From contig NZ_JBEPIJ010000005.1 in the NCBI RefSeq assembly GCF_040327995.1, forward strand, positions 62,001 through 126,000: a DNA stretch of 64,000 nucleotides. Direction: 5' to 3'. Position numbers and translations under genes: made by a program. The notes beneath the pieces are model-generated. The model did not search any database and had not been told where the DNA came from. It saw only the letters and a list, made by a program, of their open reading frames with translations. This document shows positions 57,306-64,000 of this stretch, piece by piece (the first letter of the stretch is position 1; every line of letters begins with the position of its first letter). This stretch comes from Solimonas thermocellulolyticum (GTDB lineage Bacteria; Pseudomonadota; Gammaproteobacteria; Nevskiales; Nevskiaceae).

Positions 57306-58091
57306 GTGTCGGACTTTCACATCGATTTTGCGGTCATTCTCACGGCGCTGACGATCGTCACCGGCGTCGTCTGGGCGCTGGACAAGTGGTACTTGGCGCG
57401 ACGACGCGAGCAGATCGTCGGTGCGCCCAAGCCGGGCGCCTTCGTCGATTTCTGCCGTTCGTTCTTCCCGGTGATCTTCATCGTGCTGATCGTGCGATCG
57501 TTCATCGTCGAGCCGTTTCGCATCCCGTCAGGCTCGATGATCCCAACCTTACTGGTCGGCGATTTCATCCTCGTCAACAAGTTCAGCTACGGCCTGCGCG
57601 ATCCGGTGATGCACACCAAGTTCATCGGTGGCGGCGAGCCGCAGCGCGGCGACATCGTCGTGTTCCGCTGGCCGCTCGATCCGAGCAAAGACTTCATCAA
57701 GCGCGTCGTCGGCCTGCCGGGGGACCGCGTCGTCTATCGCGACAAGCGTCTCTACATCAATGGCGAGCCGATGCCGCTGGAGCCCGACGGTGTTTATACT
57801 GCGCCGGAATGGTCGCCGGCTGCGGTCGCCTATCGCTTCCGCGAGAATCTCGACGGTGTCGAGCATCACGTGAAGATCGATCCGAGCCGTCCAGCCGACG
57901 ATTTCGAAGTCCTCGTTCCCCAAGGAGAGTACTTCATGATGGGCGACAACCGTGACGGGTCCGATGACAGCCGACGTTGGGGGACGGTGCCGGAGCGCAA
58001 CCTGGTGGGCAAGGCCTTTTTCATCTGGATGTCGTGGGACGCGGCCGATCCGGGTATCCGCTTTGCGCGTATCGGTACCTCGATCCGGTAA
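57306..58091 (+). CDS. lepB: Signal peptidase I
   Basis: LepB cleaves signal peptides from exported proteins at the inner membrane. The 261-residue protein has two N-terminal membrane segments (about residues 7-25 and 52-67), the nucleophile S77 in FRIPSGSMIPTLLVGDFILV and the general base K132 in FIKRVVGLPGDRV, plus the box E motif GEYFMMGDNRDGSDDSRRWG. The start is the GTG at 57306, 14 bases after lepA; the frame from 56757 overlaps lepA and is not used. Type II (lipoprotein) and rhomboid-type proteases would be separate. Confidence 0.96.
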   Translation: MSDFHIDFAVILTALTIVTGVVWALDKWYLARRREQIVGAPKPGAFVDFCRSFFPVIFIVLIVRSFIVEPFRIPSGSMIPTLLVGDFILVNKFSYGLRDPVMHTKFIGGGEPQRGDIVVFRWPLDPSKDFIKRVVGLPGDRVVYRDKRLYINGEPMPLEPDGVYTAPEWSPAAVAYRFRENLDGVEHHVKIDPSRPADDFEVLVPQGEYFMMGDNRDGSDDSRRWGTVPERNLVGKAFFIWMSWDAADPGIRFARIGTSIR

Positions 58092-58113
58092 TCGCTGACA
58101 GCAAAGGGCAAAC

Positions 58114-58494
58114 ATGCGAATGCGGAGTCGTCAAAGGGGCTTGGGTTGGTTCGGGCTGCTGTTCGTGCTCGGCGTGATCGCGTTCACCGCGATCGTCGTG
58201 GTCAAATGCCTGCCGATCTACCTGAACCAGATGAAGGTGGCGAGCTCGGTCAGCAAGGTTGCTGCCGATCCTGAAAACGGTCGCGCCGAACTGCACGATC
58301 TGCGCCGTGATCTGCAGCGCTACTGGGACATCGAGGACATCAAGTATCTCGAGCCGCGCGACATCAAGGTCAAGCGCACTGCGAGCGGCCGCTTTCTGAG
58401 CTATGCCTACGAGGCGCGCGAGCGGCTGTTCTACAACATCTCGATCGTCATCGAGTTTGCGGATGACGTACCGCTGTCCAACATCCAGTCTTGA
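58114..58494 (+). CDS. DUF4845 membrane-anchored protein
   Basis: A 126-residue protein of the DUF4845 family with one N-terminal membrane helix (GWFGLLFVLGVIAFTAIVVV) and a soluble domain (KCLPIYLNQMKVASSVSKVA; RDLQRYWDIEDIKYLEPRDI; LFYNISIVIEFADDVPL). The family is found almost always between lepB and rnc in gamma- and betaproteobacteria and has no established function; it may help signal-peptidase or ribosome-linked steps. Its stop overlaps the TTG start of rnc (TTGA). Confidence 0.88.
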   Translation: MRMRSRQRGLGWFGLLFVLGVIAFTAIVVVKCLPIYLNQMKVASSVSKVAADPENGRAELHDLRRDLQRYWDIEDIKYLEPRDIKVKRTASGRFLSYAYEARERLFYNISIVIEFADDVPLSNIQS

Positions 58495-59180
58495 TCGACC
58501 CGCTGGACCATCTACAACAGCGACTCGACCACCGTTTCGCTGACGTGGCGCTGCTGGAGCGCGCGCTGTCCCATCGCAGCCTTGGCACGCGCAACAACGA
58601 GCGGCTCGAGTTTCTCGGGGATGCGCTGGTGAACTTCGTGATCGCCGGTGCGTTGTATGAGATTCGGCCGGCCGCGGAAGAGGGCGCCCTGTCACGCTTG
58701 CGCGCGAGCTTGGTACGCGAGGCTTCGCTGGCGCGCCTCGCGCGTGATCTCGATCTGGGTTCGGTGATACGCCTGGGTGAGAGCGAGCTCAAGTCCGGCG
58801 GCTTTCGGCGCGAGTCGATCCTCGCCGATGCCTTCGAGGCCGTGCTCGGCGCCGTCTACCTCGACGGCGGCTTCGAGGTCGCGCAGCGCGTCGTGCGCCG
58901 CCTGTTCGCACCGCTTCTGGCGCAGTTGCCGGACGCCGAATCGTTGAAAGATCCGAAGACGCGGCTGCAGGAGTGGCTGCAAGCGCGTTCGCGGCCGCTG
59001 CCGCGCTATGAGGTGCTGGCCGAGGATGGACCTGCGCATGCGCGCCGGTTTTCGGTGCGCTGCAGTCTTCCCGATGACGACGGTAGCGGTTGCATTGCCG
59101 AGGCCGGCAGTCGCCGCGTCGCCGAACAACAGGCCGCCGCCACCGTGCTGGCGATGCTGGAGGCGCGCGATCATGCGTAG
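58491..59180 (+). CDS. rnc: Ribonuclease III
   Basis: RNase III cuts double-stranded RNA in rRNA processing and mRNA control. The 229-residue protein has the catalytic signature NNERLEFLGDALVNFVIAGA and a second acidic motif ILADAFEAVLGAVYLDGGFE; the C-terminal dsRNA-binding domain begins about residue 155 (DPKTRLQEWLQARSRPLPRY). It starts with a TTG overlapping the previous stop (TTGA); this is secure because there is no ATG or GTG before the conserved ERALSHRS helix. Its C-terminus overlaps the era start by eight bases. Confidence 0.96.
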   Translation: MIDPLDHLQQRLDHRFADVALLERALSHRSLGTRNNERLEFLGDALVNFVIAGALYEIRPAAEEGALSRLRASLVREASLARLARDLDLGSVIRLGESELKSGGFRRESILADAFEAVLGAVYLDGGFEVAQRVVRRLFAPLLAQLPDAESLKDPKTRLQEWLQARSRPLPRYEVLAEDGPAHARRFSVRCSLPDDDGSGCIAEAGSRRVAEQQAAATVLAMLEARDHA

Positions 59181-60060
59181 CGGTATCGTCACCATCACGG
59201 GTCGACCCAACGTTGGAAAATCGTCGCTGCTGAACGCCCTGGTCGGGCGCAAAGTCAGCATCGTCTCGCACAAGCCGCAGACCACGCGGCATCGTATCCA
59301 GGGCGTGCTGCACGTCGGTGACGATCAAATCGTCTTCGTCGATACCCCGGGCCTGCATCGTCTGCAAAAGCGCGCGCTGAACCGCGCGATGAACGAGGCC
59401 GCGGCCGGGGCCCTGCACGATGTCGATCTGGTGCTGTTCGTGATCGAGGCAGGACGCTGGACCGCGGAGGATCAGGCCGTGTTCGATCGCTTGGCGACGC
59501 GTGACGTGCCCGTCGCCCTGATCGTCAACAAGGTCGACCGCATCAAAGACCGCAGTGTCTTGCTGCCGGAGCTGCAGAGACTCTCGGCGATGCGCGACTA
59601 TCGCTTCATCGTGCCGGTGTCCGCGGTCAAGCGCGACAACCTCGATGCCCTGCGCGACGAGATTCTCAAGGCGCTGCCCGAGGGCCCCCCGCTGTATCCG
59701 CCCGGTCAGGTGGTCGCGCACGACGACGCCTTCACCGTCGCCGAAGTGATCCGCGAGAAGCTGATCCGCACGCTGCATCAGGAGCTGCCGTACGCGCTCA
59801 CCGTCGAGGTCGAGCACTACGAGCGCGAAGGCGGACTCGACCGTGTCAGCGCCATCGTCTGGGTCGAACGCGATGGCCAAAAGAAGATCGTCATCGGCGA
59901 GAACGGCGAGACGCTGAAGAAGGTCGGTACTGCAGCGCGGCGCGAGCTGGAGCGCAGCCTCGGCCGCCGCTTGTTCCTGCGGCTGTGGTGCAAGGTGCGC
60001 GAGAACTGGAGCGACGATCCCAAGGCCTTGCGCCGCTTCGGCCTATCCGGAGATGACTGA
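59173..60060 (+). CDS. era: Ribosome-assembly GTPase Era
   Basis: Era binds the 3' end of 16S rRNA and helps 30S maturation. The 295-residue protein has GTPase motifs GRPNVGKSSLLNALVGRK, VDTPGLH and NKVDRI, and a C-terminal KH domain with VIGENGETLKKVGTAARREL. The ATG at 59173 overlaps the rnc stop by eight bases; the frame from 59008 lies inside rnc and is not used. rnc-era-recO is the classical order. All motifs are intact. Confidence 0.96.
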   Translation: MRSGIVTITGRPNVGKSSLLNALVGRKVSIVSHKPQTTRHRIQGVLHVGDDQIVFVDTPGLHRLQKRALNRAMNEAAAGALHDVDLVLFVIEAGRWTAEDQAVFDRLATRDVPVALIVNKVDRIKDRSVLLPELQRLSAMRDYRFIVPVSAVKRDNLDALRDEILKALPEGPPLYPPGQVVAHDDAFTVAEVIREKLIRTLHQELPYALTVEVEHYEREGGLDRVSAIVWVERDGQKKIVIGENGETLKKVGTAARRELERSLGRRLFLRLWCKVRENWSDDPKALRRFGLSGDD

Positions 60061-60078
60061 GCGGCGTTTCGTTTGGCG

Positions 60079-60768
60079 ATGAGCCGTCGCACGATCGAAC
60101 TCGAACCGGCGTTCGTGCTGGCGCAGCGACCCTATCGCGACAGCAGTCGCTTGCTCGAAATGTTGACACTACACCATGGGCGCGTGGGCCTGGTGGCGCG
60201 CGGTGTGCGCGCCCGCAGATCGCACCTCGGCGCCGCCTTGCAGAGTTTCACGCCCCTGTTGGTGTCGTGGCAGGCGACCGGCGAGCTCGGCACTTTGCGC
60301 GCGGCGGAGGCGCGTGGCCCTGCGATCCCTTTGTCCGGCGAGCGCATCTTCTACGGCTGGTATCTGAACGAACTGCTCTTGCGCCTGTTGCAGCGCGACG
60401 ACCCGCATCCGCGGCTTTACGCGCTCTACGAGACTCTGCTGCCGCAACTGGCCGGGGCCGCAGACGAGGCCGAGATCGCCCTGCGCGTGTTCGAGAAGCG
60501 CCTGCTCGCCGATCTGGGCTATGCGCTTCATCTGCCAGACTGGCTCGACGCAGGGGGGCGATATCGCTATGACGCGCTCAGCGGTCCGGTCGAGGATCGA
60601 GTGGGTGTGGCGGGCTCCAGTCTGATCGCCCTGCGCGAGGAGCGCTTCGACTCTGCGCAAACACTGCGCGATGCGCGTAGCGTGCTGCGTGCGGCGCTGC
60701 GCGTGCATCTGGGCGATCGTGAGCTCGCGACGGCGCGCCTTTTGCGTGAGCTGCGCCGCCGGCAGTGA
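60079..60768 (+). CDS. recO: DNA repair protein RecO
   Basis: RecO helps load RecA at gaps together with RecR. The 229-residue protein opens with an OB fold (IELEPAFVLAQRPYRDSSRL; LLEMLTLHHGRVGLVARGVR) and continues with the helical RecO domain (YGWYLNELLLRLLQRDDPHP; LRVFEKRLLADLGYALHLPD). The ATG at 60079 is preferred over a TTG six bases earlier. It follows era after 18 bases. No zinc-binding cysteines are visible, as is usual for proteobacterial RecO. Confidence 0.94.
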   Translation: MSRRTIELEPAFVLAQRPYRDSSRLLEMLTLHHGRVGLVARGVRARRSHLGAALQSFTPLLVSWQATGELGTLRAAEARGPAIPLSGERIFYGWYLNELLLRLLQRDDPHPRLYALYETLLPQLAGAADEAEIALRVFEKRLLADLGYALHLPDWLDAGGRYRYDALSGPVEDRVGVAGSSLIALREERFDSAQTLRDARSVLRAALRVHLGDRELATARLLRELRRRQ

Positions 60769-60832
60769 CGCACGCCGCGGTGTGCGCGCTTCGGCTATCT
60801 TCACGCTCCCGCCGCTTCGCTCCTGCCCGCCG

Positions 60833-61591
60833 ATGCCGTCCTCGCCCGCTGTCGCTTCCGCAATCAGACTTGGCGTCAACGTCGATCACGTCGCCACCGT
60901 GCGCCAGGCGCGCGGCACCGACTACCCCGATCCGGTCGAAGCAGGCCTTTTGGCCGCCGCCGCCGGCGCCGACAGCATCACCATCCATCTGCGCGAGGAC
61001 CGGCGCCACATCCAGGAACACGATGTGCGTCGGCTCAAGGCGCGCTGCCCGGTACCGATCAATCTGGAGATGGCGATCACCGAGGAGATGCTCGCGTTCG
61101 CCTGCCGCATCAAGCCGCGCTACGCCTGCCTGGTGCCGGAGCGGCGTCGCGAGCTGACCACCGAGGGCGGACTCGACGTCGCCGGCCAGCGCCGTGCGGT
61201 GACCGCGGCCTGCGCGCGGCTGGCGCGCGCCGGCATCCAAACGGCGCTGTTCATCGATCCCGATCCGAAGCAGCTCGACGCCGCGATCGCCAGTGGCGCA
61301 CCGCATATCGAGATCCACACCGGTCGCTATGCCGAGCTGCGCGGTCGCCGGCAGCAGACCGAACTCGCGCGCATCGCGCGTTTCGCCCGCGACGCCCAGC
61401 AGGCAGGGCTCGAGGTGCATGCCGGTCATGGCCTGCATCTGGACAACGTTGGTGCGGTGGCGCGCATCGAGCCGATCGTCGAGCTCAACATCGGTCACAG
61501 CATCGTCGCGCGTGCGCTGTTCGTCGGCCTGCCGGCGGCGGTCGCGGAGATGCGACGCACGATGATCGGCGCGCGGCTCGGCCTGGCATGA
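60833..61591 (+). CDS. pdxJ: Pyridoxine 5'-phosphate synthase
   Basis: PdxJ joins 1-deoxyxylulose 5-phosphate and 3-amino-2-oxopropyl phosphate to make pyridoxine 5'-phosphate. The 252-residue TIM-barrel protein has RLGVNVDHVATVRQARGTDY with the active-site histidine, SITIHLREDRRHIQEHDVRR, and the phosphate-binding end GHGLHLDNVGAVARIEPIVE, LNIGHSIVARALFVGL. The ATG at 60833 lies 64 bases after recO; upstream in-frame sequence overlaps recO. The next gene, acpS, starts within its stop (ATGA). Confidence 0.96.
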   Translation: MPSSPAVASAIRLGVNVDHVATVRQARGTDYPDPVEAGLLAAAAGADSITIHLREDRRHIQEHDVRRLKARCPVPINLEMAITEEMLAFACRIKPRYACLVPERRRELTTEGGLDVAGQRRAVTAACARLARAGIQTALFIDPDPKQLDAAIASGAPHIEIHTGRYAELRGRRQQTELARIARFARDAQQAGLEVHAGHGLHLDNVGAVARIEPIVELNIGHSIVARALFVGLPAAVAEMRRTMIGARLGLA

Positions 61592-61977
61592 GCGCGATTC
61601 ACGGCGTCGGTGTCGACATCCTGCGCATCGAGCGCATGGACAAGGCACTCGCGCGCCACGGCGAGCGGCTGCTGACGCGCATGCTCGGCGAGGCCGAGTT
61701 GCGCGAGGTGCGCCGGCGCGGGAACACTGCGCGTGCGCTGGCGATGTGCTTCGCGGCGAAAGAGGCCTTCGTCAAGGCGCTGGGCACGGGCTTTTCCGGT
61801 ATACGCTGGCGCGATGTCGGCGTCGTGCGCGCCGCCAACGGGCGCCCGCAGATGGTGTTCAGCGATGCGATGCAGGCACGGCTCGATCGCGAGGGGATCG
61901 GCGCCGTGCACGTCTCGCTCAGCGACGACGGCGGCCTGGTCTGCGCCTGCGTCGTGCTCGAACGCCGCTCAGCCTGA
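61588..61977 (+). CDS. acpS: Holo-[acyl-carrier-protein] synthase
   Basis: AcpS transfers 4'-phosphopantetheine from CoA to acyl carrier protein. The 129-residue protein has the paired metal/substrate motifs GVGVDILRIERMDKAL (aspartate of the GxD motif) and AMCFAAKEAFVKALGTGF (AAKEA motif), the two features that define the family. It overlaps the pdxJ stop by four bases (ATGA), so it is coupled, and closes the lepA operon. Its 3' end overlaps that of the convergent cysB gene by nine bases, a true tail-to-tail overlap. Confidence 0.95.
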   Translation: MSAIHGVGVDILRIERMDKALARHGERLLTRMLGEAELREVRRRGNTARALAMCFAAKEAFVKALGTGFSGIRWRDVGVVRAANGRPQMVFSDAMQARLDREGIGAVHVSLSDDGGLVCACVVLERRSA

Positions 61978-62952
61978 AACCGGCACCTGCGGAATGCGTT
62001 CGCGTACCAGACGCCGGCGCTCCTCGGCCTCGGCGACCGTGGCGATCTCTTCGATCAGTGTGCGCGTCAGATGCGGCGCGAAGATCTCGATGAAGTCGTG
62101 CATGTAGCCGCGCAGGAACAGGCCGCGACGAAAGCCGATGTGCGTGGTGCTCGCTTCGAACAAATGGTCGGCCGGCAGGCGCACCAGGTCGCGATCGACG
62201 CGTTCGTCATAAGCCATCCCGGCGACGATGCCGATACCCAGGCCCAGGCGCACGTAGGTCTTGATCACGTCGGCGTCGACGGCAGTGAGCACCACATCGG
62301 GCTTGAGGCCATGCGCAGCGAATGCCTGATCGAGCTTCGAGCGCCCGGTGAAGCCGAAGGTGTAAGTGATGATCGGATACTTGGCGATGTCAGCCAATTG
62401 CAGCCGCTTGATCTGCGCGAGCGGATGCTCCGGCTGGACCAGCACGCAGCGGTTCCAGCGGTAGCAGGGCAGCATCACCAGACTATCGAAGTGGTGCAGC
62501 GCTTCGGTCGCGATCGCGAAATCGGCCTGGCCGTCGGCAGCCATCTTCGCGATCTGTGGCGGTGAGCCCTGGTGCAGGTGCAGGGTGACCTTGGGATACC
62601 GCTTGCGAAAGGCATGGATCACCGGTGGCAGCGCGTAGCGCGCCTGGGTGTGGGTGGTGGCGATCGAAAGATCGCCGCGGTCGCTGTGGCGGAATTCCTC
62701 GGCGATACGCTCGATGTTCTCGACCTCGCCGAGCAGGCGCCGCGTGTATTCGAGGATGCGCTGGCCGGCCGGGGTGATCTCCGACAGGTGCTTGCCGCTG
62801 CGCACGAAGATGTCGACGCCGAGCTCCTCTTCGAGCAAGCGGATCTGTTTGCTGACGCCGGGCTGGGAGGTGAACAGCGCCTCGGCAGCGGCGGTGACGT
62901 TCAGACCGCGTTGGGCGACCTCGTAGATGTAGCGGAGCTGGCGGAGCTTCAT
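61969..62952 (-). CDS. cysB: LysR-type transcriptional regulator CysB
   Basis: CysB activates sulfate assimilation and cysteine synthesis genes with O- or N-acetylserine as inducer. The 327-residue protein has the LysR winged helix (MKLRQLRYIYEVAQRGLNVT; EALFTSQPGVSKQIRLLEEE) and the CysB-type effector domain (ATTHTQARYALPPVIHAFRK; YTFGFTGRSKLDQAFAAHGL; DADVIKTYVRLGLGIGIVAG). Length and these stretches favour CysB over generic LysR members. It is divergent from cysG, separated by 90 bases where CysB sites may lie; I cannot define them. Confidence 0.94.
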   Translation of the reverse strand: MKLRQLRYIYEVAQRGLNVTAAAEALFTSQPGVSKQIRLLEEELGVDIFVRSGKHLSEITPAGQRILEYTRRLLGEVENIERIAEEFRHSDRGDLSIATTHTQARYALPPVIHAFRKRYPKVTLHLHQGSPPQIAKMAADGQADFAIATEALHHFDSLVMLPCYRWNRCVLVQPEHPLAQIKRLQLADIAKYPIITYTFGFTGRSKLDQAFAAHGLKPDVVLTAVDADVIKTYVRLGLGIGIVAGMAYDERVDRDLVRLPADHLFEASTTHIGFRRGLFLRGYMHDFIEIFAPHLTRTLIEEIATVAEAEERRRLVRERIPQVPVSG

Positions 62953-63042
62953 GGCGGCGAGTCGTGGGGCGGCAGCAGAGCGGTGGCAGAATAGCCGCTC
63001 CGCAGCCGCAACGCTGCATCGTCATCCCACCCGTATCCGCCG

Positions 63043-64000
63043 ATGAGCGAACCGGTCTGGCCCTACTACCCGCTGTTTCTCAAGCTCCAGGGTCAGCGCG
63101 TGCTGCTGGTCGGCGGCGGCGAAGTCGCCTTGCGCAAGCTGCGTCTGCTGCAGCGTGCCGGTGCGCGTGTCGAAATCGTCGCTGCGGCGCTGACGCCCGA
63201 GATCGGCCTGATCTGCGAGACCGGCAAAGCCGTCCATGTCGCGGCCGCGTTCGACGAAGCGCAGTTACGCGGCTGCCGCCTGGCCATCGCCGCGACCGAC
63301 GATCGCGCGCTCAACGCGCGCGTCGCCGCCGCTGCCGAGGCCGCCGGCGTGCCGGTGAACGTCGTCGACGATGCCGAGCTGAGCCGCTTCATCACGCCGG
63401 CGATCGTCGATCGCGCTCCGCTGATGGTCGCGATCTCCAGTGGCGGCGCGGCGCCGGTTTTGGCACGGCGTCTGCGTGAGCGCATCGAGACCTGGCTGCC
63501 CGCGACTTACGGCCGCCTGGCGGATTTCATGCGGCGGCGTCGCGATGCGGTGCGCGGCGCGACGGCGCAGGGCGAGCCGCGCGGCATCTGGGAACGCTTC
63601 CTCGACAGCCCGGCGGCCGAGCGCGTCCTGGCGGGCGATGAGGCGGCAGCCGAAGCCGGGTTAAGGGCCTTGATCGACGCGCGCCCGCAGGTGGGCGAGG
63701 TCTACCTGGTGGGCGCTGGTCCGGGTGATCCGGATCTGTTGACCTTCAAGGCACTGCGTCTGATGCAGCAGTGCGATGTCGTGCTGCACGACCGTTTGAT
63801 CGCGCCGCAGGTGCTGGAACTCGTGCGGCGCGACGCGCGGCGGCTGTTCGTCGGCAAGGCACGCAGCCAGCACGCGGTACCGCAGGAGCAGATCAACGCC
63901 GAGTTGGTGCGCCTTGCGCAGCAGGGCCTGCGCGTGCTGCGGCTCAAGGGCGGCGATCCCTTCATCTTCGGTCGCGGCGGCGAGGAGATCGACACCTTGA
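63043..64000 (+). CDS. cysG: Siroheme synthase CysG (C-terminus beyond window)
   Basis: CysG makes siroheme, the cofactor of sulfite and nitrite reductases, from uroporphyrinogen III. The 319 residues present include the N-terminal dehydrogenase/ferrochelatase part (PLFLKLQGQRVLLVGGGEVA with the NAD-binding loop; FITPAIVDRAPLMVAISSGG) and, from about residue 217, the uroporphyrinogen-III methyltransferase part (VYLVGAGPGDPDLLTFKALR; VLHDRLIAPQVLELVRRDAR; RLKGGDPFIFGRGGEE). The family is about 460 residues, so roughly 140 lie beyond the right edge. Adjacent cysB supports a sulfur-assimilation role. Confidence 0.95.
   Translation, partial: MSEPVWPYYPLFLKLQGQRVLLVGGGEVALRKLRLLQRAGARVEIVAAALTPEIGLICETGKAVHVAAAFDEAQLRGCRLAIAATDDRALNARVAAAAEAAGVPVNVVDDAELSRFITPAIVDRAPLMVAISSGGAAPVLARRLRERIETWLPATYGRLADFMRRRRDAVRGATAQGEPRGIWERFLDSPAAERVLAGDEAAAEAGLRALIDARPQVGEVYLVGAGPGDPDLLTFKALRLMQQCDVVLHDRLIAPQVLELVRRDARRLFVGKARSQHAVPQEQINAELVRLAQQGLRVLRLKGGDPFIFGRGGEEIDTL

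Overview
This is a high-GC (roughly two thirds G+C), almost fully coding chromosomal window from a gammaproteobacterium. The evidence is gene order: rpoE-rseA-rseB-rseC-mucD followed by lepA-lepB-DUF4845-rnc-era-recO-pdxJ-acpS, an aroQ-accB-accC cluster, a CysB-type regulator beside cysG, and sdhE-ygfX behind sdhCDAB. Intergenic inverted repeats, GlyGly-CTERM-like protein tails and secreted peptidases suggest the Nevskiales/Xanthomonadales neighbourhood; that placement is inference. I see no rRNA, tRNA, CRISPR array, prophage, insertion sequence or transposase, and no gene-free stretch over 300 bases.

Layout. 1-3 kb (minus): cutA, a TlpA-like thioredoxin, aroQ, accB and accC (cut by the window start). 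3-4.4 kb: a soluble NarL-type kinase/regulator pair. 4.5-9.5 kb: bifunctional PutA, a small membrane protein and a MATE exporter. 9.6-16.5 kb: a lipoprotein, a secreted CocE-like hydrolase, ilvD, TatD, and an HTTM protein fused to a DCC thioredoxin-like domain. 16.5-22 kb: a Gly/Thr-repeat protein, then an envelope-flavoured run (alpha/beta hydrolase, beta-barrel, TerB-like, EipA/DUF1134, YccA, DUF486), then a Fur box between a lipoprotein and a DUF2061 membrane protein. 22-32.9 kb: amidase, glnE, ilvE, hldE, EamA exporter, D-aminoacylase-like amidohydrolase, HDOD protein. 32.9-43.1 kb: four secreted peptidases (M28, S9, subtilisin, lysyl-endopeptidase-like) around a POT peptide importer. 43.4-50.5 kb: succinate dehydrogenase with three or four assembly or repair factors, then nadB. 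50.6-55.4 kb: the sigma-E envelope stress operon. 55.5-62 kb: the lepA to acpS housekeeping operon. 62-64 kb: cysB, and cysG cut by the window end.

How the genes work together. The 33-43 kb region reads as a protein-scavenging module: exported endopeptidases cut protein, S9 and M28 enzymes trim peptides, and the POT carrier imports di- and tripeptides; PutA could then oxidise the released proline. Three exported hydrolases end in a Gly-rich/hydrophobic/Arg tail resembling the GlyGly-CTERM signal, pointing to a rhombosortase and type II secretion elsewhere in the genome. The sdh region joins the four enzyme subunits with SDHAF4-like, SdhE, YgfX and YgfZ proteins, so flavinylation and Fe-S upkeep are encoded with the complex. 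I found no single clearly new system; the best leads are the sorted-hydrolase set, the HTTM-DCC/Gly-repeat pair, the inverted-repeat elements around sdhB and mucD, and the repeated use of TTG starts in TTGA overlaps.
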